In this document: piece by piece, positions 1 to 8,601 of the stretch
How the letters are laid out: every line of letters starts with the position of its first letter
How positions within the stretch are numbered: position 1 is the first letter of the stretch
From: Bacteriovoracaceae bacterium
GTDB lineage: Bacteria; Bdellovibrionota; Bacteriovoracia; Bacteriovoracales; Bacteriovoracaceae
Length of the DNA stretch: 55,943 nucleotides
Direction: 5' to 3'
Assembly (NCBI GenBank): GCA_025210745.1
Contig: JAOARC010000005.1
Coordinates: 1-55,943, forward strand
Made by a program: the position numbers and the translations under genes
Notes under the pieces: model-generated
The model's input: the letters and a program-made list of their open reading frames with translations, nothing else
The model's database searches: none
Told to the model about the DNA's origin: nothing

Positions 1-693
1 ATTCCATACCCTGCTGATAAAAAATATGTAAAAAGAAGTATCGATAGAACTCATAGATGGCTAGATAGATGTATTGAAACTTGGGATAATCCAAAACAAG
101 CACTTTTTGGAATTATTCAAGGATCAACTTTTGATGAATATAGAGATGAGTGTCTACAAGAACTTATAAAAAGAGATCTTCCAGGATACGCTATTGGTGG
201 TGTATCAGTTGGAGAAGGCCCGGAGCTTATGGAAAAAGCTGTAAAGTACACGGCACCAAAAATGCCAAAAGATAAACCTAGATATGTTATGGGTGTTGGT
301 ATGCCAGAAGATTTGCTTATGATCTGGGAACATGGGGTTGATATGAGTGATTGTATCATTCCAACAAAATTTGCTCGTGGTGGAACTCTTTTTACTAATA
401 GAGGTAAAATCAGAATTACTCATAAAAACTATAGAAGTGATAAGTTTCCAATTGAGCCTAATCTAGATAACTACGTTAATAAAAACTTTTCTCGTGCTTA
501 TATGAAACACTTATTTGATTCAAATGAAATCTTAGGTCAGATATTAGCTACTGAGCATAATATTGCTTTTTATAAATCTATGGCAGATAGAGCAAGACAG
601 GCCATCCTAGAAGATAGATTCTTAGAGTTTAAACGCGATTTTTTAGCTGGATATAATAAAAATGATGGTAGCAAAAACAAAAAAAGAAAATAA
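1..693 (+). CDS. tgt: Queuine/preQ1 tRNA-guanine transglycosylase, 3' part (5' end outside window)
   Basis: The reading frame is open from base 1, so the gene starts before the window; about 230 C-terminal codons are present. TGT exchanges guanine-34 of tRNA for a 7-deazaguanine precursor in queuosine synthesis. Family motifs seen: ALFGIIQGS, AIGGVSVGEG (base pocket), MGVGMPEDLL, DCIIPT (contains the nucleophilic Asp), then SRAYMKHL and ATEHNIAFY near the end. The usual CxCxxC of the zinc site, just before SRAY, reads LDNYVN here (bases 463-480), so all three cysteine ligands are replaced, although the fourth ligand (His of EHN) remains. The usual TRNARNG segment reads TKFARGG. The family call is certain; whether it is a normal TGT or a diverged paralogue is open. 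Confidence 0.9.
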   Translation: MPYPADKKYVKRSIDRTHRWLDRCIETWDNPKQALFGIIQGSTFDEYRDECLQELIKRDLPGYAIGGVSVGEGPELMEKAVKYTAPKMPKDKPRYVMGVGMPEDLLMIWEHGVDMSDCIIPTKFARGGTLFTNRGKIRITHKNYRSDKFPIEPNLDNYVNKNFSRAYMKHLFDSNEILGQILATEHNIAFYKSMADRARQAILEDRFLEFKRDFLAGYNKNDGSKNKKRK

Positions 694-703
694 GGAATTA
701 TAA

Positions 704-1477
704 ATGAAAATAATACTAGTTTTTTCCCTATTAACAAGCTTAAGTTTTGCGCAAGTATACAAAAGTCCTAGTGATAACTTCACTATGACAAACTTGACTA
801 AAAAAGAAGCTAAACAGATTTATAGTAAATTAAATAATAACACAAAAACAAAAGCTCAATGCTATAATAAAGCATATATATGGGCCTATAATATGTATGA
901 AACACATCGTATTTATTCGAATAAAATTTTTATTTTTTATACATCAAAATACTTAAAACAAAGAGGCGGTGATTGGTCTTACCACGTCGCACCTCTTGTT
1001 CTTGTTGACAATAAGAAAGCTGTCTTTGACAAAACTTTTTGGCATTCAAATACAAAACAACTTTCTATTCAAGGTTGGGTTGATATTTTAATGAGAAAAG
1101 ATAACTTAGCACTAGAGTATACAAGAAAAAAACTTCGTACAAAATATAAAAGCTTAAAAGTAAAAATGAGAAGTCGAAGATTTGATCGAATAGAAAAAGC
1201 TAAGTTTCAAGTTCAAATTGAACAGATAGAAACTGAACTTGCACACAAAAAAATCAATATTAATAAAAAAGTGCAGATTAAATGCCCTATAGTTAGTAAT
1301 ATTTCTGAGATTGAGAACAAAAAAGCTCAAGACTCAGAGTATTGCTATCTACTAGAAAGCTCTATGTACTATAAAGACCCCGTCGATCTAAGACTATTTG
1401 AATCTCAGTCTTTATATATGACAGACTTTAATGAATATGATTTGAAAAAAGCAAGAAGGCAAGCTTTTAGAAGATAA
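704..1477 (+). CDS. Exported protein with protein-glutaminase-like Cys-His-Asp arrangement
   Basis: A 257-residue protein that follows tgt by 10 bases. Residues 1-16 are a Sec signal peptide ending SLSFA. The core has C53 in AQCYNKAYIW, H94 in WSYHVAPLVLV and D109 in AVFDKTFW. That order and spacing resemble the Cys-His-Asp deamidases of the bacterial protein-glutaminase family, where a Cys near a helix start is followed by an HVA strand and a Asp/Pro-containing turn. A basic, helix-rich stretch (about 134-190) and an unassigned C-terminus follow. By analogy it may deamidate glutamine side chains in the periplasm or outside the cell. This is motif-level inference only. It could equally be a transglutaminase-fold protein of other function. 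Confidence 0.5.
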   Translation: MKIILVFSLLTSLSFAQVYKSPSDNFTMTNLTKKEAKQIYSKLNNNTKTKAQCYNKAYIWAYNMYETHRIYSNKIFIFYTSKYLKQRGGDWSYHVAPLVLVDNKKAVFDKTFWHSNTKQLSIQGWVDILMRKDNLALEYTRKKLRTKYKSLKVKMRSRRFDRIEKAKFQVQIEQIETELAHKKININKKVQIKCPIVSNISEIENKKAQDSEYCYLLESSMYYKDPVDLRLFESQSLYMTDFNEYDLKKARRQAFRR

Positions 1478-1478
1478 G

Positions 1479-1964
1479 TTAATCCCCTAAAAACTCTGGA
1501 TATAAATGACTTTCAATAAAGTCTCCTCTAAAATCCATATATAGTGATTGATAAATAATACCCTCATAGCAAGCTTCGCTATAAATCACATATTCATGAT
1601 TTGTATTGTAGTCACATTTAGAATCTGAAATATCTATTGCATCTTGCGATATAGAGCCTAACAGAGCTATTACTTTATTTTCAAAAGTATATAATCCATC
1701 AATCTTTATATGAACTTTACTATTAATAGGAAAAAATGGTCCTTCATAAATTGTATCCCACCACACTTTAGCTTCACTCTTTGCTAAAGAGTCAAAACTA
1801 ATTAGTACAGACTTATTTTCTTTTATAAATGTTTTTACACTTTTAATATCACTTATATAAGTGGCCTTATCATTTAAAAAACTCATTTTCTTTATATCTG
1901 ACATATTAAAAAAATCAGATGCAAATATTTTTGTGCTAATTAAAATAATAAAAAAGTACTTCAT
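1479..1964 (-). CDS. Hypothetical exported protein
   Basis: I place the start at the ATG at 1964 (161 residues), because it begins a signal peptide (MKYFFIILISTKIFAS) and has GGAGAG six bases upstream. The frame stays open another 44 codons, but that extension lacks a ribosome site. The mature part is acidic with scattered cysteines and aromatic residues (VWWDTIYEGPFFP; C-terminal YQSLYMDFRGDF). I recognise no family. It is convergent with the gene at 704-1477, with stop codons one base apart and no separate terminator between them. Confidence 0.6.
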   Translation of the reverse strand: MKYFFIILISTKIFASDFFNMSDIKKMSFLNDKATYISDIKSVKTFIKENKSVLISFDSLAKSEAKVWWDTIYEGPFFPINSKVHIKIDGLYTFENKVIALLGSISQDAIDISDSKCDYNTNHEYVIYSEACYEGIIYQSLYMDFRGDFIESHLYPEFLGD

Positions 1965-2143
1965 TATAACTCTCCATTTAAATTGCGCAAAAAATATAAC
2001 ATACAGCTTTAAAGGTAAAATATATCCATAAGATGCTATATATATGAAAATTAGATCTAAAGTGCGAAAAATGGAATAAAATACCCCTTGCACCAAATAT
2101 TCGAATAGGATTAAATGTTCTTATAAGAAAAGGAGCCTTGAAA

Positions 2144-2665
2144 ATGTCTTATTATTTAAAGAGTTTTATACTTTTATCTCTTATCACTTTACTTACAAGT
2201 TGTATTCCTGAACCTGAAGTAGATACTGATCCAATTTATACATGCCAATACAGCGGAACACTTCATTATGACATTGGAGTAGATATTACCTCCGACTTTG
2301 ATGAAAACAATGTACAAGTGACAAATACTGTTTCAAGTAGTAGCTGTACTAATGTTTCAGCAGGTAGTATAAATAGTGAAAGCATAGATAATGTTCGTAG
2401 AGTTTCAACATCTCTTACATTTACTCATAACGGCTCCTCAAGAGGCTTAACGATTACAGGAACAAGTTTTAATTCACCAGCTTCTGAAACTATTTATGTC
2501 AACAATGATAAAGTTAGCATTAGTTACTCTAACTCTAGACTTGATACAGGTGACGATTCACTTTTAATAGACTACGATGCAACTATTACAAAATCAGGTT
2601 TTAATTTTGCTCAAGAAGATAGTAAAAATCAACTTAATACATTTTTTTTAAAAATTATACAGTAA
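2144..2665 (+). CDS. Hypothetical lipoprotein
   Basis: A 173-residue protein. The ATG at 2144 is preferred over an in-frame TTG at 2138, because AGGAG at 2131-2135 lies eight bases before the ATG and only two before the TTG. The signal peptide ends in the lipobox LLTSC, followed by IPEPEVDTD. With Ile at +2, the lipoprotein may go to the outer membrane. The mature part is rich in Ser, Thr and Asn with predicted short strands and a few cysteines, suggesting a small beta-sandwich. No named family recognised. It ends just before a bidirectional hairpin terminator. Confidence 0.65.
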   Translation: MSYYLKSFILLSLITLLTSCIPEPEVDTDPIYTCQYSGTLHYDIGVDITSDFDENNVQVTNTVSSSSCTNVSAGSINSESIDNVRRVSTSLTFTHNGSSRGLTITGTSFNSPASETIYVNNDKVSISYSNSRLDTGDDSLLIDYDATITKSGFNFAQEDSKNQLNTFFLKIIQ

Positions 2666-2674
2666 AAAACATTT

Positions 2675-2695
2675 AAGGCTCCTTTTGGGAGCCTT
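2675..2695. terminator. Bidirectional hairpin terminator
   Basis: AAGGCTCC (2675-2682) pairs perfectly with GGAGCCTT (2688-2695) around a five-base loop. A run of T follows on the minus-strand reading, with a weaker AT tail on the plus strand. It sits between the convergent lipoprotein gene and serC and can serve both. Confidence 0.8.
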
Positions 2696-2700
2696 AATAA

Positions 2701-3816
2701 TTAAACACTTTCAATAGCCAAATCAATAATTCTCGTTAGCTTTTTTAAATTCTCTAAAGTCACATTGTGAAATAAAGAAATTCTAAACTGGTTTTTACCA
2801 AGTTTTCTATAAGAATCGATATCATAAATAACCCCTAGATCTCTCAATCTTTTTGTCAGATCAGGAACTGGATACTTATCATCGACATTGATAGTGGCAA
2901 CAGCAATAGATCTAAACGCTTCATCTTCCACATAACATGCTAGATAGTCTTTCGAGTTCGCCCAGTCATAAATATAGTTAGCTTTTTCTTTTGCCATATC
3001 TACAACCTTGCACTCACCTAGTTCATTCATAAGCTTCACTTGCTCATTCAAGAAAAATAAAGTTGAAACAGATGGAGTATTATAAGTTTGATTCTTTAGT
3101 GAATTATCAATAGCAAGTTTCCAAGACATAATCTCAGGAATGTATGAATCTCTATCATAATTTGCTTTTGCTCTATCTAATGCCTTAGGAGACATAATCG
3201 CAATAAATGTTCCACCTTCACTTGCAAATACTTTTTGAGGTGAAAAAAAGTATAAATCTACTTTATTAAAATCTACTGGAATTTGTCCTGCTCCGCTAGT
3301 GGCATCAATAGCTAATAACTTATCCGTGTTTCTAAGATCTGGTAGTTCATTAACCATCACAGCTGTCGACGTTTCATTTAAAGTACAACAGATCATATCA
3401 TGTCCATCCATATCTTTTGGATTGATTCCATGTCCATACTCAACGCTAATATTTTCAGCGTTAATCCAAGGGATTTTATTATGTGACTTATACCATTTTG
3501 TTGAGAACTCTCCTGTTGTAAAGTGAGCTGATGACTTATTTACAAGACCAAGGCCAATCATATCAAATAAAAATGTTGCCCCTCCGTTTCCAATAACAAC
3601 TTCATACCCCTCTGGAAGATTAAAGTATTTTTTTAATCCTTCTTGAACTTCTTTAACTAAGTTTTTAATCGCTGGCTTTCTATGAGAAGTACCTAGTAAT
3701 TCAGTCTTCGTTTCAGCCAGTCTTTGCATAAACTCAACTGGTACTAACGATGGACCAACTCCAAATCTTGGATCCGTTGGTATTAATTCCTGTGGTACAT
3801 TAAAATTTTCAAACAT
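2701..3816 (-). CDS. serC: Phosphoserine aminotransferase, actinobacterial type
   Basis: A PLP enzyme that makes 3-phosphoserine from 3-phosphohydroxypyruvate and glutamate (serine synthesis; the same enzyme acts in pyridoxal phosphate synthesis). It has 371 residues. The N-terminus reads PTDPRFGVGPSLV, followed by LGTSHRKPAIKN. These match the branch first described in mycobacteria rather than the E. coli SerC branch. The PLP lysine is K195 in FFSPQKVFASEGG. GGAG precedes the ATG. It lies 18 bases downstream of pepP on the same strand, so the two are probably co-transcribed. Confidence 0.92.
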   Translation of the reverse strand: MFENFNVPQELIPTDPRFGVGPSLVPVEFMQRLAETKTELLGTSHRKPAIKNLVKEVQEGLKKYFNLPEGYEVVIGNGGATFLFDMIGLGLVNKSSAHFTTGEFSTKWYKSHNKIPWINAENISVEYGHGINPKDMDGHDMICCTLNETSTAVMVNELPDLRNTDKLLAIDATSGAGQIPVDFNKVDLYFFSPQKVFASEGGTFIAIMSPKALDRAKANYDRDSYIPEIMSWKLAIDNSLKNQTYNTPSVSTLFFLNEQVKLMNELGECKVVDMAKEKANYIYDWANSKDYLACYVEDEAFRSIAVATINVDDKYPVPDLTKRLRDLGVIYDIDSYRKLGKNQFRISLFHNVTLENLKKLTRIIDLAIESV

Positions 3817-3834
3817 ATATTACTCCTTCAATAA

Positions 3835-5562
3835 TTATCTAAAAGATCTTCCTAATTCACTACATTTATTTTCGTATTCATTTAACCAAGTTAACTCATC
3901 TTTAGTTAACATTGACTCTTCAATTAAACTTGGCTCAAAACCAATATATACTAATGGATCAAACCTTAAAAAACCTGGTTTATCTTCAGCTTTTACAACA
4001 TGAGCTATATTTTCTAATCTTACTCCACCAAATCCTGGAATATAAATTCCTGGTTCAATAGATACAACTTGTCCTTCTTTCATAGGAAGATTACTCTTTC
4101 CTATTCTTACTCCACCTTCATGAACGTGAACTCCAATTCCATGACCTGTTCCATGCATAAAGTCCATTCCTGCATCATAAATTGGTTTTCTTGCATATCC
4201 ATCTAATACAATACCAGGAGTTCCTTCAGGAAAAACTGCATGTTGACACTGAAGCATTCCTTTTAAAGTTAGAGTATAAATTTCTTTATGTTTAGCAGTA
4301 GGCTCTTCACTACTTGCCATAAAAGTTCTTGTAGTATCAGTTGCAAAGCCACCATCAAAGTATCCACCAGAATCTAATAAAACCATATCATCAGCTTTAA
4401 TTTTTACATCTTCTTTTGGGTCCCCATAGTGAATAATCGATCCATTAGGACCAACACCAGCAATTGTATTAAAGCTTTGCTCTAGCGCTGTTTGTTTTTG
4501 ATACTCAATAGTAGTTTGCTTATATAAATCAAGTTCACTAATCTGCGTTCCATTAGCAACAGAATTCTTAACCCATTTAATGGTATTATAAATTGCAGTA
4601 TCTCCAAGATTAAAACTTCTTTTAATCTCTTTGATCTCCCCTTCATCTTTTAATGAATGAAAACTTACAAGTCCACCTGGAACATTTTTTAAATTATCTT
4701 CACCGAAACAATTTTTAAGAGTTATAAAAAGATCTGCATTTAACATTGATCCATCGATGATAACAGATTTAATATTTTCACTACTTTTTAATTTTGATAA
4801 TTCACTTTCTAAATCATCAGTTTTAATAAATACGGCGTCAGTATTTTTACTAACAGAATCATCTAAATTAATACTTGGATTTACAAAAGCATATACCTTA
4901 TTTTTAGTAACTAAAGCTGTTCCTAAAAAGCTTGAAAGATTTGGAAGATGATACCCTCTACAATTAGTTATCCAAGCTAAAGAATCGATAGCTGTAACAA
5001 AGTATGCATCTTCTTTTGTAGCAGAAAAGATATTAGCTAACTTTTCTTTTGTATCATTACCTCTAAATTCTTTTTCAATAAAACGAACTGGATTTTCACT
5101 TAGCTTTCCATCCATACTAATAGATGAATCTAAAGAGATGGCCGTTACATCATTATTTTTTGAAAGCTCTTTATACATCTTTAAAGAAGTTCTTTTCGCT
5201 TCATAACCAAGGCTTTTATCAGCTGGAAGATCTTCCAAAAGATTTGCTGCTAGAGATTTATTTTGAGGAACTTTAACAACTTCCACTAAAGATAGATCAA
5301 CTTCAAGATCTGCTTGCTCATGATATCTTCCATCCACATAAAGCTTTACTTTACCACTAGCCGGAACTAAAACTTCAGCTACAGAGCCAGAAAAACTTGT
5401 AAGATAGAATCTTCTACAATCGTTCATGGGAACATATTCATTTAAATATTCGTCAAAGCTTGAAATATAAAAATACTCTAAATTATTCTCATTCATTAAA
5501 GCTTGAAGTGTTTTAATATTTTGTCCAACTTGTGTATTATCTAGGGTCTGTTTTTTTGCCAT
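3835..5562 (-). CDS. pepP: Xaa-Pro aminopeptidase (aminopeptidase P, M24B)
   Basis: A cytosolic metallopeptidase that removes an N-terminal residue preceding proline. At 575 residues with two creatinase-like N-terminal domains, it matches the long (eukaryote-XPNPEP1-like) form. The catalytic pita-bread domain supplies the two-metal ligands: Asp in LLDSGGYFDGG, Asp in FATDTTRTF, His in HGTGHGIGVHVHEGG, Glu in SIEPGIYIPGFGG and Glu in GVRLENIAHV. The ATG follows GGAG closely. It leads a two-gene unit with serC. The role is peptide recycling from protein breakdown. Confidence 0.93.
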   Translation of the reverse strand: MAKKQTLDNTQVGQNIKTLQALMNENNLEYFYISSFDEYLNEYVPMNDCRRFYLTSFSGSVAEVLVPASGKVKLYVDGRYHEQADLEVDLSLVEVVKVPQNKSLAANLLEDLPADKSLGYEAKRTSLKMYKELSKNNDVTAISLDSSISMDGKLSENPVRFIEKEFRGNDTKEKLANIFSATKEDAYFVTAIDSLAWITNCRGYHLPNLSSFLGTALVTKNKVYAFVNPSINLDDSVSKNTDAVFIKTDDLESELSKLKSSENIKSVIIDGSMLNADLFITLKNCFGEDNLKNVPGGLVSFHSLKDEGEIKEIKRSFNLGDTAIYNTIKWVKNSVANGTQISELDLYKQTTIEYQKQTALEQSFNTIAGVGPNGSIIHYGDPKEDVKIKADDMVLLDSGGYFDGGFATDTTRTFMASSEEPTAKHKEIYTLTLKGMLQCQHAVFPEGTPGIVLDGYARKPIYDAGMDFMHGTGHGIGVHVHEGGVRIGKSNLPMKEGQVVSIEPGIYIPGFGGVRLENIAHVVKAEDKPGFLRFDPLVYIGFEPSLIEESMLTKDELTWLNEYENKCSELGRSFR

Positions 5563-5620
5563 TTTCGATCTCCAATACTAATATTTAAGCATATATAAAA
5601 TACCCTATATGAGAGGAAAA

Positions 5621-6703
5621 ATGAAGCACGAACCTATATATTATGGAAGCTATCTAGAACTTGATAAACTACTTGATGCACAAAATCCAATGAGTAAAAA
5701 AAATGGTAAAGAAGCTCATGATGAGACTCTTTTTATCATCATTCATCAAGCTTATGAGCTTTGGTTTAAACAAATAATCCATGAGATCGATTCCATATAC
5801 GATATTTTTTCAAATAAAACCATAGCACCAGAGCAAATCAGTCTAGTAAATCATAGACTCGCTAGAGTAAATGAAATTCAAAGAGTCTTAAATGCGCAAA
5901 TGAAAATCATTGAAACCATGACGCCTATGGACTTTATGGATTTTAGAGACTACTTAATTCCAGCTTCAGGTTTTCAAAGTATTCAGTTCAGAACGATTGA
6001 ACTTAAGCTTGGCCTTCGTGAAAAACAAAGAACAACAATGGCCAAAAAATTTTTTAACTCAAGGCTATCTGAAGAGGATAAAGAGTATTTAAAAAGCCTT
6101 GAAAACAGCCCAACCCTTTTGGAACTTGTAGATAAATGGTTATCTAGAATGCCTTTTACGGAAACAGATAATTTCGATTTTTGGAAAAGTTATAAAGATG
6201 CTGTTGAAAAAATGCTGACAGCTGATAAAGATCTTATTAAAAAGAATACGACCTTAAATGAAATGCAACAAATGATAGAGCTTAAAAACTTAGAGGCTAC
6301 AAAAGAGAGCTTTGATATTTTATTTGATAAAGAAAAGTATAATTCATTACTTGAAAATGATGATCTAAAGCTATCTCAAAAAGCAAAACTTTCAGCTATT
6401 TTTATAAGCTTATATAGACATGAGCCTGTTTTTCAACTTCCTTATAGATTAATTAACCATCTTATTGAAATTGATGAGTTATTTACTCAATGGAGATACA
6501 ACCATGCCATTATGGTTCACAGAATGTTAGGAACAAAAATTGGAACTGGTGGATCTAGTGGCCACGACTATTTAAAAAAAGCTGCTGATAATAATAAGAT
6601 CTTTTCTGATTTTTTTGATATGGCCACATTCTTAATACCGAATGCTTACCTTCCAAAACTTCCTGAAAATCTAAAAGTAAATCTTGGTTTTATGCATGAA
6701 TAA
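5621..6703 (+). CDS. kynA: Tryptophan 2,3-dioxygenase
   Basis: A heme enzyme that opens the indole ring of L-tryptophan to N-formylkynurenine, the first step of the kynurenine pathway. It has 360 residues from the ATG at 5621. This start is preferred over the ATG at 5609 because GAGAGG lies directly upstream of it. The distal His is in IIIHQAYELWFKQ, the proximal heme His is in RYNHAIMVHRML, and the substrate loop GTGGSSG is intact. It overlaps the next gene by eight bases. The upstream region is shared with the divergent pepP-serC unit. Confidence 0.95.
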   Translation: MKHEPIYYGSYLELDKLLDAQNPMSKKNGKEAHDETLFIIIHQAYELWFKQIIHEIDSIYDIFSNKTIAPEQISLVNHRLARVNEIQRVLNAQMKIIETMTPMDFMDFRDYLIPASGFQSIQFRTIELKLGLREKQRTTMAKKFFNSRLSEEDKEYLKSLENSPTLLELVDKWLSRMPFTETDNFDFWKSYKDAVEKMLTADKDLIKKNTTLNEMQQMIELKNLEATKESFDILFDKEKYNSLLENDDLKLSQKAKLSAIFISLYRHEPVFQLPYRLINHLIEIDELFTQWRYNHAIMVHRMLGTKIGTGGSSGHDYLKKAADNNKIFSDFFDMATFLIPNAYLPKLPENLKVNLGFMHE

Positions 6704-7847
6704 CTATAAAAAGTACTATCAAAAATTTTTAAATGGACATGAAGGTAAAATTCATCTTGCAAGCCATAGTCACTACTTTTGGCCAGATATTAGTTTTACG
6801 GGACAACAGTCTTATTGGAAACTTTCAGCAAAACATAGTGATGAAAAATGGAACTATATATTTAATAATGCAATACCTAAAGCTCAGAAACATATTGCTA
6901 AAATACTAAACTTTAAAGGCCATGAAAGAATAACGTTTGCTCCAAATACTCAAGAACTATTAGCACGAGTTATTTCTTCTTTTTCTAAAAAGATCAAAAT
7001 ACTGACAACTGATAGTGAATTTCATTCTGCACAAAGACAATTTTTGCGTCTTAAGGAAGCCTCCTTAATTGACCTTGATATAATACCAACGGAAGAAGAG
7101 AAGTTCGAAAAAAAATTTTTAGAAAAAATAAATGATGAGATACAAATAATTTTTCTGTCTCAAGTTTTTTTCAACTCAGGAATTTCTTGTTCTATGGATT
7201 TTATACAAAGAATAATAAAGAAAAAAGCTACAAAAACACTTCTCATTATAGATGGATATCATGCATTTTGTGCTGTCGATACAAATCTTGAGTCTATTAT
7301 AGATGATATATTTTATATAGCTGGTGGTTACAAGTACGCTCAAGCAGGTGAAGGAATGTGCTTTATGAGTGTTCCTAAAAACTGTACTCTTAGACCTGTT
7401 AATACTGGATGGTTTGCAAATTTTTCCAAGCTAGAAGACTTTTGTCAATCGATAGATTATTCTGACAATGGTTTTCGCTTTGCCTCTTCAACACTAGACT
7501 TTAGCGCACTGTTTAGATTTAATGCTATTTGGGATTTTTTCTTACAAGAAGGGTTTACACACAAAACATTTATTCAATATTCTAAGAAGCAACAAGAATA
7601 CTTTATATCTTCTCTTCACCCCTCTATTCAAAAAAAACTTGTATCACAGGACTTAAGTGCTATTGGTCTTTTTGTTTGCTTTGAATTACAAACAACTGAT
7701 ACAGCACAAAAATTCTTCAATTTTTTAAATGAAAATAATATTTTAACTGATCTAAGAGGATCTAGAGTTAGAATTAGTTTTCCTGTATACAATGACTTAA
7801 AGCAGTTGGACTTTGTTCTCATAAAAATACATGAATACTTTATGTAA
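6696..7847 (+). CDS. Kynureninase-like class V PLP-dependent enzyme
   Basis: A 383-residue fold-type I PLP enzyme. The ATG at 6696 overlaps the TDO stop, so the two are translationally coupled. Visible motifs: IHLASHSHYFWPD at the N-terminus, the cofactor Asp in LIIDGYHAF (about 187) and the Schiff-base lysine K213 in AGGYKYAQAGEG. The layout is that of kynureninase relatives in class V. Pairing with TDO suggests that it cleaves kynurenine to anthranilate and alanine, although sequence details differ from textbook KynU (HKW.. and YKYLNAGPG regions). An alternative is another class V aminotransferase or desulfurase-like activity on a tryptophan product. Confidence 0.75.
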   Translation: MNNYKKYYQKFLNGHEGKIHLASHSHYFWPDISFTGQQSYWKLSAKHSDEKWNYIFNNAIPKAQKHIAKILNFKGHERITFAPNTQELLARVISSFSKKIKILTTDSEFHSAQRQFLRLKEASLIDLDIIPTEEEKFEKKFLEKINDEIQIIFLSQVFFNSGISCSMDFIQRIIKKKATKTLLIIDGYHAFCAVDTNLESIIDDIFYIAGGYKYAQAGEGMCFMSVPKNCTLRPVNTGWFANFSKLEDFCQSIDYSDNGFRFASSTLDFSALFRFNAIWDFFLQEGFTHKTFIQYSKKQQEYFISSLHPSIQKKLVSQDLSAIGLFVCFELQTTDTAQKFFNFLNENNILTDLRGSRVRISFPVYNDLKQLDFVLIKIHEYFM

Positions 7848-7968
7848 AAATTACTTATCTCTTAAGTTTCGAATATTTAGATTGAGCTTAAGCATGTATC
7901 TATTTCATAAATAGAATTTTTACACCATGTTTATGCTAAAACCCCTCCATACTAACTAGGAGACTAAA

Positions 7969-8601
7969 ATGAAAGTTATGTTACTACTTCTAACACTTGC
8001 AACATTTTCATCCTACGGGCAAATAAATATTGAAAACAAACAATTTAATTCCATAGATAAACAACAAACCTGTCTTGATGAATATATAGAAAGAGAGCAA
8101 CAGTTAAAAAAGTGGCTTATATGGACACCTCCCTTAGCTGTTATTGGAACTCCTATTGCGGGAGTAAGCGCAATGGTTGCAACATCAGGATTAACAACAA
8201 TTCTTAACATACAAGGATGGGCCGCTCTTGGTTGGGTTATAGGAGGAGGAATGGTAGCAACAGGTGCAGCAGCAATTACGGCAGTAACAACAGAAATAAG
8301 TAATAAGATAAAATTCATTAATAATAGAAGATTGATTAGGGCCATAGTTGAAGCCTATAATAATAATCTTAATGGAAAGAACCTCTATAAATTAACAAAA
8401 AAGTTCAATAAACGTTATAAATCTAAAATAAAAATATCTCAACTCATAAAAGTTCTAACAAATTTAGATAAAAGCCAAAAACTATGTGATGGGAGCTTAA
8501 AAAGTAAATTAAGATCCTATAGACTTAAACATCTTCTTGCAAATAAAAAAGATCTTTTTAGATATATTAATTCCCAATTAAAGCTAAAAACAAACGATTA
8601 A
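7969..8601 (+). CDS. Hypothetical exported or membrane protein
   Basis: A 210-residue protein. An N-terminal signal peptide (ending SSYGQ) is followed by a short helix, then two adjacent hydrophobic, Gly/Ala-rich stretches (about residues 52-76 and 82-105). These are long enough to cross a membrane as a hairpin. The C-terminal half is highly basic (K/R/N-rich helices). TAGGAG lies just before the ATG. The 3' end overlaps the 3' end of murD by 35 bases, tail to tail. No family recognised. Confidence 0.6.
   Translation: MKVMLLLLTLATFSSYGQINIENKQFNSIDKQQTCLDEYIEREQQLKKWLIWTPPLAVIGTPIAGVSAMVATSGLTTILNIQGWAALGWVIGGGMVATGAAAITAVTTEISNKIKFINNRRLIRAIVEAYNNNLNGKNLYKLTKKFNKRYKSKIKISQLIKVLTNLDKSQKLCDGSLKSKLRSYRLKHLLANKKDLFRYINSQLKLKTND

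Noticed and set aside
1965..2096. N-terminal extension of the exported protein at 1479-1964
   Set aside because: No ribosome site; the internal ATG at 1964 has both GGAGAG and a proper signal peptide.
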